From assembly GCF_001050135.1 (NCBI RefSeq), contig NZ_CP012040.1, positions 3,168,501 through 3,232,500 of the forward strand: 64,000 nt of DNA, given 5' to 3'. This document shows, one piece after another, positions 36,830 through 46,336 of this stretch; the first letter of the stretch is position 1, and each line of letters starts with the position of its first letter. A model generated the notes under the pieces. It had not been told where the DNA came from and searched no databases. It was given only the letters and a program-made list of their open reading frames with translations. Source of the stretch: Cyclobacterium amurskyense (lineage in GTDB: Bacteria > Bacteroidota > Bacteroidia > Cytophagales > Cyclobacteriaceae). Both the position numbers and the translations under genes were made by a program.

Positions 36830-37615
36830 CTAAGTTTCTTCTAGCCCTAAAACGTAAGCGGCATCAACTGAAATTCGATCAAGCGTGTTTTTCTTTATAA
36901 ATTGGCTTTGGTTGGTTTGTTGGACTTGATCTCTTTTACAAAAATAACTATGGATTGCCCTTCTTGGTTGGGAGGTATGGTTGGTGGTGCCGCCGTGCCA
37001 GGTGTGGGAATTGAAAATGACTACAGAACCTGCTTCGGCTACTATTATTTTCTCATCGGGATGTGAATCCATTGGGTCATTCATGGACTCGGCGGGTAAT
37101 TTGGGTTGTAAATGAGTGCCTGGAACTACTCTGGTAGCACCATTTTCCTTATAAAAGTCATCCAATAACCAGATCGAATTACAAACCATATAATTCATGT
37201 TTTGAATGGATTCGGGCCAATCCACATGTAGTTTTTGTAAGCCTGCACCAGGGAGTGCTGCTCTATAATTGAGTGAAGAAAGCTTGAACTGGTCACCAAG
37301 AACCAGGCTGATGGCTGCCAATACTTTGGGCTGAGTATAGAAGATGTCAAAGGCAGCACCTTTGTTTACCAGGTCACCTAATCTTGTGGCTCCTGACTCC
37401 TTTGGATGCCGGATACTGGGAGATTGCATCAATTCCGACCCGGCATTTTCACCCTCTTCTTCAAGTATTTCGTTTATACGAAGCCTTATTTTATGTAGGC
37501 TCTCATCTGAAAGTAACTTACCAAGGTTAAGGTATCCGTTTTTTCTTAAAAATTGTTGTTCCTCTTTCGAAAGCAAATCTGAAGAAACGCCCATTTTTTG
37601 GAGATGTTCATTCAT
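36830..37615 (-). CDS. Phytanoyl-CoA dioxygenase (PhyH) family oxygenase
   Basis: Predicted Fe(II)/2-oxoglutarate-dependent oxygenase of 261 residues. KLHVDWPES holds the HxD metal pair, TRVVPGTHLQPK follows, and FNSHTWHGGTTNHTSQPRRAIHSYF carries the distal His and the Arg that binds 2-oxoglutarate. All facial-triad residues appear present. The substrate is unknown; bacterial members often hydroxylate small molecules. The frame is open to a TTG at 37648, but the ATG at 37615 is preferred. It is separated by about 45 bases from the M48 protease upstream on the same strand. Confidence 0.86.
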   Translation of the reverse strand: MNEHLQKMGVSSDLLSKEEQQFLRKNGYLNLGKLLSDESLHKIRLRINEILEEEGENAGSELMQSPSIRHPKESGATRLGDLVNKGAAFDIFYTQPKVLAAISLVLGDQFKLSSLNYRAALPGAGLQKLHVDWPESIQNMNYMVCNSIWLLDDFYKENGATRVVPGTHLQPKLPAESMNDPMDSHPDEKIIVAEAGSVVIFNSHTWHGGTTNHTSQPRRAIHSYFCKRDQVQQTNQSQFIKKNTLDRISVDAAYVLGLEET

Positions 37616-37660
37616 AGTCTTTTGGGTTTTATTGGTTTTACGAATCAATCAAAGCAATAT

Positions 37661-38890
37661 TTATTCAAGTTTCTCCAATCTTTTCAATAGTGGAGGGTGT
37701 GAATAATTGATAAACACATATAGAGGGTGTGGATGGATGTCTGAAAGTGTTTTTACCGAAAGGGTTTTCAATGCAGTAGCAAGGGGAGGACCGCTGTAAG
37801 TGGTTTTCGCAAAATTATCTGCCTCAAATTCATTTTTCCGACTCAAATAATTCATTCCAATTCCTATAATCATAGATATAGGCGTAAATAACATGGAAAA
37901 ACCAATAATATTGAGGTGTACTGCCATTTGACTCCCCCCAAGTGCCAAACTCAAAGGTTCGCTGAATACAAATAGTGAGAGGATATAAAGAATTAATCCT
38001 GTTTGAATAACTCCTGCCACCAGTCCGGATTTTATATGACCTTTTTTATAATGACCGATTTCATGGGCCAATACGGCTACCAGTTCTTCCTGCGTATGCT
38101 GGGCTATTAAAGTGTCGAAAAGCACTACTTTCTTTCTTTTGCCAAAACCGGAAAAAAATGCGTTGGCTTTTGAAGAACGTTTACTGCCATCCATTACAAA
38201 TACATTTTTCAATGAGAAGCCCACTGAGTTGGAGTAAGAAGTAATGGCCTCTTTCAATTCACCATCTTCTAATGGAGTAAGTTTATTGAATAAAGGCAGA
38301 ATCAAGCCGGTATAAAATAAGTTGGCCAAAAGCATAAATAGAGAGGCTACGATCCAGAAAATCCACCAGAAATCCTGACCCAATTCAAGGATGAGCCAAA
38401 GTAGAGTTGCAAGTAAGCCCCCTCCAATAATGATGGAAAGGAGATAGCCCTTTAACTTATCCATGAAAAATGTTTTTACGGAACTGGTATTGAAGCCAAA
38501 GTCATTTTCTATTTTAAATGTTTGGTAATAGTCAAATGGAATAGAAAAGATATCTGAGCCTATGAAAACAATTCCAAAATAACAAAGTGTGAGTAATATT
38601 GGGTTTTGAATGTACTGCCTGAGCCACTCGTCCAACCATCCGAATAGGCCAAACCCGATCAATAATAAGGTAATTACAAATGTAAGGGTGCCCGTAATCA
38701 AGCCAAATTGGTAGCCTGCTTTCTGATAGGCTTTGGCTTCTTTTAATTTGTCAGCATCAAGATAGCCTTGAAGGGTAGAGGGTATTGCCTCGGTTTTTTT
38801 GTTGACATTGAGGTAGTTTATGATTTTTTCAAATACATAATTAAAACTTACTACCAGAAGCAGTAGGTATTTGATTGTCTCTTGGTCCAT
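37661..38890 (-). CDS. M48 family CAAX-protease-like zinc metallopeptidase
   Basis: Polytopic membrane protein of 409 residues resembling Ste24/CAAX prenyl protease 1. VAVLAHEIGHYKKGH near residue 272-286 is the HExxH zinc site and NEFEADNFA near 355 supplies the third ligand. Seven or so hydrophobic helices flank these, and FFSGFGKRKKVVLFDTLI precedes the site. Bacterial members are thought to act in membrane-protein quality control rather than prenyl processing. It may share a transcript with the oxygenase gene downstream. Confidence 0.9.
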   Translation of the reverse strand: MDQETIKYLLLLVVSFNYVFEKIINYLNVNKKTEAIPSTLQGYLDADKLKEAKAYQKAGYQFGLITGTLTFVITLLLIGFGLFGWLDEWLRQYIQNPILLTLCYFGIVFIGSDIFSIPFDYYQTFKIENDFGFNTSSVKTFFMDKLKGYLLSIIIGGGLLATLLWLILELGQDFWWIFWIVASLFMLLANLFYTGLILPLFNKLTPLEDGELKEAITSYSNSVGFSLKNVFVMDGSKRSSKANAFFSGFGKRKKVVLFDTLIAQHTQEELVAVLAHEIGHYKKGHIKSGLVAGVIQTGLILYILSLFVFSEPLSLALGGSQMAVHLNIIGFSMLFTPISMIIGIGMNYLSRKNEFEADNFAKTTYSGPPLATALKTLSVKTLSDIHPHPLYVFINYSHPPLLKRLEKLE

Positions 38891-38902
38891 GGTACAAAAT
38901 TA

Positions 38903-39952
38903 TTAAAATTTAGGACATGGCAGTATGGTGTCTCTTTTTCTTGGAGCGCCAGGGTTTTTTGGAGGGAAAATATAGGAAAGACTGATTTCATGTGCACCAC
39001 CGGACTGAATGCCTAGCTTAGATACAGTATAGTCAAAGCTATACCCAATATTTAGCCCTGTAGGCAAATTAAATCCGACCATTAGAACTACAGCATCCCT
39101 GTTGCTTTGTTTTTCTACAGGCTTATATGGAAGTCCTCTATACCAAAAGCCAAGCACAATTGGTTCAAAATAAAAGTACCCACCAAGGTCAAGTTGCTCA
39201 AATGGGCCCTGTCGTTTATAATTGATGGTTGGGGTAAAATACCTCTCTTTGTAGGTATGTGTAAAATCATTTCTAGGCGAGCCTCTTCCTAATGAAATTC
39301 GGTAGCCGGTGTGAATGGAGTACTTAACAGGTAATCGGCTGAAACTCTCGTCCAAAAAACTTTGATTGGGTTGATTTATATGGTGGGTAGAAAGACCAAA
39401 CCAAAAATTATCAGTAAATACAAGCCCTCCAAACGAAACTGAGAAAAAATTTACCGGATCGCCAAGTCCAGGGATGTCATTTCCAGGTAGAATAGGGCCA
39501 AATGGGTCGGCAGGGTTTATTTGATTGGCAAAGACGAGGTTTTCATAAAAGCCTACGTCCCGGCGCATATAGCTTGCCTGAAAACCTGGTTTGAAATACA
39601 AGTTGTCTGCTAGTTTAAGCTCATAAGATAAAATACCGGAAATATGGGTAGACTGCAGCCCTGAAACTCCTTCTGTGTCATTTGTAACCAAAAAGCCAAC
39701 ACCTATGTTGTAATCTTCCACATAGGTGTCTCCATAAGCAGAGAAAGTAGAGAAATTGGCTTCCAGCCCCGGCCATTGGTTCCGGTAATTCACACCAACT
39801 CTGGTAGCAAGTTCTGCACCTGCAAAGGCAGGGTTAAGGTAGAGTGGAGCAGCATAGTATTGACTATATTGAGGATCCTGACCATAGGCATGAAATCCAG
39901 TGGTCAATAGCACTATGGTTAAAAAAACTGTATTTATTTGTGCCTGAAACAA
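38903..39952 (-). CDS. PorP/SprF family type IX secretion outer-membrane protein
   Basis: Outer-membrane barrel of 349 residues. QDPQYSQYYAAPLYLNPAFAGAE right after the signal sequence is the PorP/SprF hallmark, and the rest is alternating beta strands. Proteins of this family pair with a surface adhesin that carries a gliding-type C-terminal domain and help it to leave through, or attach at, the type IX system; such a gene lies divergently 80 bases away. No ATG occurs in frame near the signal peptide. TTG at 39950-39952 is the best start, but the n-region then lacks Lys/Arg, so the true start is uncertain. Confidence 0.85.
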   Translation of the reverse strand: MFQAQINTVFLTIVLLTTGFHAYGQDPQYSQYYAAPLYLNPAFAGAELATRVGVNYRNQWPGLEANFSTFSAYGDTYVEDYNIGVGFLVTNDTEGVSGLQSTHISGILSYELKLADNLYFKPGFQASYMRRDVGFYENLVFANQINPADPFGPILPGNDIPGLGDPVNFFSVSFGGLVFTDNFWFGLSTHHINQPNQSFLDESFSRLPVKYSIHTGYRISLGRGSPRNDFTHTYKERYFTPTINYKRQGPFEQLDLGGYFYFEPIVLGFWYRGLPYKPVEKQSNRDAVVLMVGFNLPTGLNIGYSFDYTVSKLGIQSGGAHEISLSYIFPPKNPGAPRKRDTILPCPKF

Positions 39953-39979
39953 AGATTTATTCGTTTATTGAATACCAAA
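39950..39979 (-). promoter_or_regulatory. Candidate promoter of the PorP/SprF gene
   Basis: On the minus strand TTTG (39976-39979) is followed after 18 bases by AATCTTTG (39950-39957), one mismatch from TAnnTTTG. The -7 box touches the proposed TTG start codon, so either the promoter or the start codon call must shift. Confidence 0.4.
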
Positions 39980-40032
39980 CAGTTTATAAACGTATAGCAA
40001 TTGTAAACTGTATGCAAAGTTGCGCCTAATTT

Positions 40033-43000
40033 ATGAAATCTAACCATTTTAAAAGCATATTTAAATTTATTATTAAATTAGTATTTATATTTTGTTGTAT
40101 AAGTACTCCCATAACACTTTATTCTCAAGGCTTTAATAACAATGAGTGGATCTTTGGATATTGTGAAGGAGGGGATAATAATTACATCTCTTTCGGTAAG
40201 GATGGTAAAGCCAAGGTTGAAAGCCTTTCTGGGGATATTACACTAGGAAAAGCCAATACGGCCATGGCCATTGATCCTATAACTGGAGAAATATTGTTTT
40301 ATACGGATGGGGCATTGGTTTACAATTATCTCAATGATGCCATGCAGGGTGTTGTAGGTGAGCTGGGAGGAGTAGAAACAGCCCGGCAATCCGTAGCTAT
40401 ATCGGCACTTGATTATGATCCTAGCCCTGGTGGATCCAGAGATTTTTATATTTTCTACATCGATCCGGCTGGTCAGCTTCAATACAGTCTGGTGGACATG
40501 AACGATCAGGGTGGAGCACCTTCTAATCAACCAGCGGCAGGTTCTGTGTCACAAGGTGGAACAGTGGGGGATGCCCAAGGAGCAATTTTAGCTGTCAAAT
40601 CCGGTAGTTCACCTGATTATATTGTCAGCTATGACAATGGTAATCTTACAGCCAAAAGGCTGGAGGATCAGCCGGGCCAGTTCACAGCAGCAGATACATT
40701 ATCCTTAGGATCAGCACCGCAGACAATGCTTTTTGATGAAGATGCTGGTGTATTGTATATAGTTCCCAACAATCCGGGAGAAGACTTATTAGTGGTTCCT
40801 TTTGATGCTGATTCAGGTTTGTTTGGGACGCCGGAAGCCTTGGGAGGTACTGGTGGTACTGAATTAATTACAGGTTTGGCCATCTCTCCAGATGGAGATT
40901 TTCTGTATTATTCACAAGGCGATGAATTGAAAAGGTTTTTTATAAGTGAGGAGGAGATTGCTCCAGAGATTCCTGCTAGCCAAATTCCTGATTCTACTGC
41001 TGTTTCATTACCCCTTACCGCTGAAATATTTAAGATTTATGATGTTAAATCAGGCCCTGATGGGCAGCTCTATTATATTTATGAAGAGGTAGAGGGTGGA
41101 CCTCAGTATGTTGGCAGAGTAAGCAATCCTGATGAATGGACAATGATAGGATTGCTTATTGAGGAACTTCCTTTTGATGGGAGTGATTTTTGTGGAACTG
41201 TTTTCCCTCAATTTTCACCAAATATAGATTTGGGACCAGTGGTGGATTTTACCTGGGAACCGGAGATGCCTTGCATGAATACTTCTATTCAATTGACAAG
41301 CGAAGTTACCCCGTTGAATTACCGGCCAGTAAGTTTTGAGTGGGAAATTTTGCCACCCCTTACGGATGAAGATGGAGAAGAGATTGAAATGGACCTTTCA
41401 GTTGAACACTTGTTATTGCCACAGGAAGCTACTTCCGAACAACAAGTGACCGTAAGTCTTACCGTTACCTATGCCAACGGGGAAACTGGGAATGTGACCA
41501 AAAGCATTTCCTTGACAGAAAATAATTTGACGGCACAGTTCAGTCCCTCAGATACCACCCTTTGTGAGCCATCGTGTATTGATTTGATGCCCTTGTTAGA
41601 GGCGCAAAGTGAAGGTGAAGACGGAGGTCAAGGTGGGCAACAAGGAGGCGGAGGTCTTGGAGGTGGCACAGGTGGTCAAGGGCAGGGAGAAACGAATTAT
41701 GAATATTTCTGGTCCAATAAAAGAGATGAAGGATGGGGACCGGAAGCGCCTAATGAAGTTTGCGAACCAGGTTATTACTGGGTTTTGGTAAGAGAACAAG
41801 GATCTACTTGTTATGCTTATGCAGGAATAAGAATAAAAATTTGGGACATTGAGGACCAAAGCAATAATATCTGGTATTTTGGTGATGGCGCAGGTTTGGA
41901 TTTCAATAGAGATCCAGATGATCCAAATGCATCAACTCCGAGGCCTATTGAAACCCCACACCCGCAGGATATTCCAGCAGGTGTGACTACCGTTTCAGAC
42001 CAAACAGGGCAAGTTCTGTTTTATACGGATGGACAAACCGTTTGGGACCTTAATGGTGATCCAATGCAAAATGGCGAAGATATTGGCGGGGACAACCTTT
42101 CTAGCAGTAGTGTATTGGCCGTTCCCATCGCAACAGATGAGACCCTTTATTACTTATTTACTACTCAATTGGGAGCAGGAGGTCAGAATGAAGTAAGGTA
42201 TTCTCTGGTAGATATTAAAGGTGATAACCCTGATGGTATAGGAAATGTAGTCACCAAGGACAACCTTTTATTTAGTCCCAGTACCCAACATTCTGCAGCT
42301 TTTAATTCTGGAGATACCATCTGGGTAGCTTTTCATGAAAAAGGGAACAATACGTACCGCTTATATCCCGTGAATGATGATGGCATAGCCCAGCCAGTTT
42401 TTAATTCGGTTGGTAGTAATTTTGATTTTGGGGATGGTTCAGGTACCATGAAGTTTTCCTCTGATGGGGAGAAGGTGGCAGTCACCTTTAAGGAAGGTGG
42501 ATCCAATAAGCTTGAAATCTTCGATTTCGACCAGGAAACTGGAGAAATGACACCTTATGCCTTACTTGATTTGGGTACTGAGGGAGATATTTATGGATTG
42601 GAGTTTTCGGATGATACCAATAGGGTTTTTGTATCCTATACCAATGGAGGTCCGGGTATTGAAGAATACTATATCCAAGGTTTCGAAGAAACGGATAACA
42701 GTGATCCGGAAAATCCTGTTACGACAGTCTGTCCTGATTGTTTTGAGGAAGCTAAATTTCAGACCGAAATAGAAAGTTGCATCTTATCTAGTAAAGCGGT
42801 GATTTCGGGTACTGAAAGTTTGCCTTTAGGCGCATTGCAGATTGGTCCGGATGGGCAGATTTATTCTGCGGTAGTAGGATCCAACCAAATAGGTCAAGTT
42901 CAGGTTGGTGGAGCCTGTAACCCCTCGACCTTTACCCAACAGGGCGTAGCACCGATGCCGGGTACAACAAACTTAGGATTGCCCTCATTTGTCCAAAACT

Positions 43001-45129
43001 CAGGAAGTTCCATTCCAGACCCAAGTCTCGATGGGCCAGATAGGCTTTGTCTGGGGAATGATATTGGAGCCAGAGGAGTTTTTGAAGGTGGTGGTGAGCC
43101 AGATATTGATATTTATAATTGGACAATATTTGATGCCGAAGGAGAGGTTGTTGATGAGTTTTTGAATGGAGGAGAAGATTTTCAAGAGTTGGAATATTTC
43201 TTTCAGGAAACAGGTGTTTTTACTGTACAATTGCAGGTAGATAGGTGTGGAGCACCTTGGGAAGAAGTGTTTACCCATGAAGTAGAAGTTGTTCCTTCCC
43301 CGGTAATCACGCTGCCTTCTGAAATATCTCTTTGCGGTGAGGAAATAACATTGGTAGCGGTTGATCCTGATGATCCAAGAATTGGTGAATATATATTCCG
43401 TTGGGTAAATGCAGCAGGAATAGTGGTAGGAAATAGTAATGAGTTGACGGTCACTGAAGAGAGTATTTATACAGTGCTTGTAGCCTATGATATTCCTGAA
43501 GAATTCAGAGATGAAGATGAAGAATATCAGACTTGTCCCGTCAGTCAATCGGTTTTTGTAGGTCCACCCTTTGAGTTTACCATTGATCAGTCAGCAGCCG
43601 CTGTCTGCTATGGTGACTCCGTGAGCTTTTCTCCGGATACACCAGTATCGGGGACTTGGTCCATACGGTTGGGGACAGAGGCTGAATATAGTGTTATCGG
43701 AGAAACGCAAGAGCTGAGCTTGAATACAGGAGACCTGGAAGGACCGGGAACCTATGAGTTATTGTTTCAAACAGCCGATCCACTGAATAGTAACTGTACA
43801 GTAGAAAGAACAGCTACTTTAGAGGTGACAGGTTTGCCTGAATTTTCTGTTGTAGATGTTGATCCTTCACAGAGTTGTACGGTTACCAATGGGAGCATAG
43901 TCGTGGAGGTCGTTTCACAATTGGATAGCTTGGTTTTAGTAGGGGCAAATGATGTGTTTAGGGATATCCAACCAAATACCCAGCTTAGCTTTGACAATTT
44001 GGCTCCCGGTAACTACACCTTTACAGGTTATATTGGATCTTGTGAGATGACTCATTCAGCTGTAGTGGAAAATAACACACCACCAGATGATCTTGTCTAT
44101 ACGGTTTCCACTCTTCCTGAGTCTTGCAGTGATTCAGGGCCTCAAAATGGGGCTGTAGTAATTGTTTTCGATGGGGATCCAGTTTCAGGCGATTACACGA
44201 TTACAGATTTGGCTACAGGGGAAAAATTCAATGCCACGTTTAGTGATAGATCAAGTATTAATGTAGTACTTCCAGCGGGTACTTATTCTGTTGAAGTCGC
44301 TAATGAATTGGGATGTACTGTTCCAGATCCAGGAACCTATGAGATTGTATCAGGAGAGGAAGAGGTAGTGTTAACAAGTCCTGGTTTTTGTGGGGGAGTA
44401 GTGATAACGGAGATTTTGGCTGAAGCTGATTTGTCCTTTGTAGATAAAATTGAGTGGTACAATGTAGTAGGGGCTTCAAAAAATTTGATTGTAGGTGAAG
44501 AGCAGCTCACTCTGATGGTAAGTAGTCCAGGGACTTATGAAATTCACTTATTAAATGCTGCGGGCTGTCTTTTGGGAACTGGACAAATTACGATTAATCA
44601 ATCCGATTCGACACCACCATCTTTACTGCCAAATTATGACATTTGCAAATCTTCAAATGACCTGGTTACGCTTGAAGTAGGTAGTTGGGACAGTTATGAA
44701 TGGTCTAAAAATGGAACTGTAGTTAGTTTGGACCCTTCCTTCACACCCATTGAGGAAGGAAATTATGAATTAATGGTGATTGATTCAGAGGGATGTGATT
44801 ATACCATTAACTTTACCATTACTGAAGTATGTGAAGTAAATGTGGTCTATCCGAATGCCATTAGACCTGGGGATCCAGATAGGGGTTTTCTGATTTATAC
44901 CACTGGACAGCTTGATACCCTTACGGTGTTAATTTATAACCGATGGGGAGAATTGATTTATTTCTGCGAACAGGAAAACATAGCTGAGAGCATTTCTGTT
45001 TGTGCTTGGGATGGATTGGTCAATGGAAGAAAAGTACCTTCGGGAACATATCCTATCGTTGTTAAGTTTACCAATGAGAAACAAAATGTTAACAAAATAA
45101 AAAGAGACGCAATTGTCGTCATTGAATAG
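40033..45129 (+). CDS. Giant secreted protein with duplicated propeller domain and gliding-type C-terminal domain
   Basis: A 1,698-residue protein with a long signal peptide ending LYSQ. NNNEWIFGYCEGGDNNYISF (from about residue 37) and NNIWYFGDGAGLDFN (from about 614) open two related domains, each with LFYTDG motifs, so one propeller-like unit seems duplicated. Between them lies a Gly/Gln/Glu-rich linker at about 524-555. Residues about 1,000-1,590 look like PKD/Ig-type beta domains with Cys pairs. The last 100 residues (VYPNAIRPG, VLIYNRWGELIY, WDGLVNGRKVPSGTYPIVV) form the gliding-motility-type sorting domain. It is probably exported by the type IX system and attached to the surface together with the divergent PorP/SprF protein. 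Confidence 0.88.
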   Translation: MKSNHFKSIFKFIIKLVFIFCCISTPITLYSQGFNNNEWIFGYCEGGDNNYISFGKDGKAKVESLSGDITLGKANTAMAIDPITGEILFYTDGALVYNYLNDAMQGVVGELGGVETARQSVAISALDYDPSPGGSRDFYIFYIDPAGQLQYSLVDMNDQGGAPSNQPAAGSVSQGGTVGDAQGAILAVKSGSSPDYIVSYDNGNLTAKRLEDQPGQFTAADTLSLGSAPQTMLFDEDAGVLYIVPNNPGEDLLVVPFDADSGLFGTPEALGGTGGTELITGLAISPDGDFLYYSQGDELKRFFISEEEIAPEIPASQIPDSTAVSLPLTAEIFKIYDVKSGPDGQLYYIYEEVEGGPQYVGRVSNPDEWTMIGLLIEELPFDGSDFCGTVFPQFSPNIDLGPVVDFTWEPEMPCMNTSIQLTSEVTPLNYRPVSFEWEILPPLTDEDGEEIEMDLSVEHLLLPQEATSEQQVTVSLTVTYANGETGNVTKSISLTENNLTAQFSPSDTTLCEPSCIDLMPLLEAQSEGEDGGQGGQQGGGGLGGGTGGQGQGETNYEYFWSNKRDEGWGPEAPNEVCEPGYYWVLVREQGSTCYAYAGIRIKIWDIEDQSNNIWYFGDGAGLDFNRDPDDPNASTPRPIETPHPQDIPAGVTTVSDQTGQVLFYTDGQTVWDLNGDPMQNGEDIGGDNLSSSSVLAVPIATDETLYYLFTTQLGAGGQNEVRYSLVDIKGDNPDGIGNVVTKDNLLFSPSTQHSAAFNSGDTIWVAFHEKGNNTYRLYPVNDDGIAQPVFNSVGSNFDFGDGSGTMKFSSDGEKVAVTFKEGGSNKLEIFDFDQETGEMTPYALLDLGTEGDIYGLEFSDDTNRVFVSYTNGGPGIEEYYIQGFEETDNSDPENPVTTVCPDCFEEAKFQTEIESCILSSKAVISGTESLPLGALQIGPDGQIYSAVVGSNQIGQVQVGGACNPSTFTQQGVAPMPGTTNLGLPSFVQNSGSSIPDPSLDGPDRLCLGNDIGARGVFEGGGEPDIDIYNWTIFDAEGEVVDEFLNGGEDFQELEYFFQETGVFTVQLQVDRCGAPWEEVFTHEVEVVPSPVITLPSEISLCGEEITLVAVDPDDPRIGEYIFRWVNAAGIVVGNSNELTVTEESIYTVLVAYDIPEEFRDEDEEYQTCPVSQSVFVGPPFEFTIDQSAAAVCYGDSVSFSPDTPVSGTWSIRLGTEAEYSVIGETQELSLNTGDLEGPGTYELLFQTADPLNSNCTVERTATLEVTGLPEFSVVDVDPSQSCTVTNGSIVVEVVSQLDSLVLVGANDVFRDIQPNTQLSFDNLAPGNYTFTGYIGSCEMTHSAVVENNTPPDDLVYTVSTLPESCSDSGPQNGAVVIVFDGDPVSGDYTITDLATGEKFNATFSDRSSINVVLPAGTYSVEVANELGCTVPDPGTYEIVSGEEEVVLTSPGFCGGVVITEILAEADLSFVDKIEWYNVVGASKNLIVGEEQLTLMVSSPGTYEIHLLNAAGCLLGTGQITINQSDSTPPSLLPNYDICKSSNDLVTLEVGSWDSYEWSKNGTVVSLDPSFTPIEEGNYELMVIDSEGCDYTINFTITEVCEVNVVYPNAIRPGDPDRGFLIYTTGQLDTLTVLIYNRWGELIYFCEQENIAESISVCAWDGLVNGRKVPSGTYPIVVKFTNEKQNVNKIKRDAIVVIE

Positions 45130-45132
45130 TAT

Positions 45133-45885
45133 ATGATAGTATTGATTTCCCCAGCCAAAACCTTGGACTATGATCCTTCAACTGTTAGTATTAAAACCCA
45201 ACCTGAGTTTAAGAAGGAGATTGGCCAATTGGTAGAGATAATGAAAAAAAAGTCTCCTAATTCCATTCAGAAATTAATGGGGGTAAGTGAAAATTTGGCG
45301 GAGTTAAATGCAGGACGATACCAGAGATTTTCGGAAGTTTTCAACGAAGAAAATTCAAAACAGGCCCTTTTGGCTTTTAAGGGTGATGTATATACCCATA
45401 TAGACGTGGCCTCTTTTTCTGAAGAAGATTTTTCCTTTGCCCAAGAAAATTTAAGAATTTTATCCGGACTTTACGGGCTTTTGAGGCCCATGGACATGAT
45501 TCAGCCCTACAGGTTGGAAATGGGGATTAAATTGAAAAATAAAAGAGGTAAAAATCTCTATGAATTTTGGGGGGACAAAATTACCAATGCACTTAATGAA
45601 ATTGCCCTTGGGCAACCTGTGATTAATTTGGCATCGAACGAATATTTTAAGGCAGTAAAAAAGAAAAAACTAAAATCTAACCTAATTAGCCCTGTTTTTA
45701 AGGAATATAAGGATGGGACTTACAAGAATATTGGGATTTTCTCTAAACAAGCAAGAGGGTTAATGACGGATTTTATTATTCGGAATAAAGTGAAGGATCC
45801 AGAGGTACTTAAAACTTTTAACGAAGGCAGGTATGAGTACTCTGAAAGTAAAAGCAATTCTGAGGAATGGGTTTTTATTCGGTGA
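45133..45885 (+). CDS. yaaA: Peroxide stress protein YaaA
   Basis: Cytoplasmic DUF328 protein of 250 residues starting MIVLISPAKTLDYDPS, the family hallmark, with FKGDVYTHID near residue 80, LRILSGLYGLLRPMDMIQPYRLEMG near 110-135, and INLASNEYFKAV near 163-174. In E. coli it lowers free iron and DNA damage during peroxide stress and it binds DNA. Only three bases separate it from the giant secreted protein gene, an unusual pairing that may just reflect read-through. A terminator follows at once. Confidence 0.93.
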   Translation: MIVLISPAKTLDYDPSTVSIKTQPEFKKEIGQLVEIMKKKSPNSIQKLMGVSENLAELNAGRYQRFSEVFNEENSKQALLAFKGDVYTHIDVASFSEEDFSFAQENLRILSGLYGLLRPMDMIQPYRLEMGIKLKNKRGKNLYEFWGDKITNALNEIALGQPVINLASNEYFKAVKKKKLKSNLISPVFKEYKDGTYKNIGIFSKQARGLMTDFIIRNKVKDPEVLKTFNEGRYEYSESKSNSEEWVFIR

Positions 45886-45907
45886 AAAAGTGGTGAAATC
45901 ACTTTTT
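45885..45907 (+). terminator. Rho-independent terminator after yaaA
   Basis: AAAAAGTG and CACTTTTT form an 8-bp stem with a 7-base loop. The second arm supplies five T residues, and the stem begins on the last base of the yaaA stop codon. Confidence 0.75.
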
Positions 45908-45934
45908 AAATTAGTGGACTTCCACCCATTTTAA

Positions 45935-46144
45935 CCCGAAATATGCAATAGACATTCTATTAGGTGCTGAAATCGCTTTAAAATCAGCCACTTCGTTGCT
46001 GTTTGGAGATTTCACCATAGCGGTGCTATGCTAAAATCTCCAAACAGCCTGATTTTCTTGCGATTGCAACACTTCCCGTAAACACGGGACAGGCTTCACC
46101 CCTGACTATTGTCAGGACGGAGAAATCCTATTACATAATCCGGG
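45935..46144 (+). repeat. MITE-like repeat, copy 2
   Basis: A 210-bp copy flanked by TTTAA on both sides (45930-45934 and 46145-46149). It differs from the other copies in having 24-base arms (45998-46021 and 46025-46048) that pair at 21 positions around a 3-base loop. In the other copies the left arm has diverged. The TCCCGT/ACGGGA and CCTGAC/GTCAGG hairpins are intact. It lies between the yaaA terminator and wecB. Confidence 0.8.
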
Positions 46145-46336
46145 TTTAAAAAGATTTTAATCCTAATTGAATAGAATTTTGGAAGTTGTAATTGAAAAAA
46201 GGGAATTTGATGTTTTAATACTGTAGGTATTGTTTCTTAATTATTATCTTTTTTTAAATTTTCGAAATATTTAGTGGGTGTTTTCCTCTTTTTTTCAGAT
46301 TTATTTGGTAAACTTGGGAAATTTAATTTTTGAAAT

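Noticed and set aside
43000..43548. Minus-strand frame of 182 codons inside the giant secreted protein
   Set aside because: Lies antisense to a clearly coding frame and its product is rich in Ile, Tyr and Asn with no domain; a shadow of the real gene.
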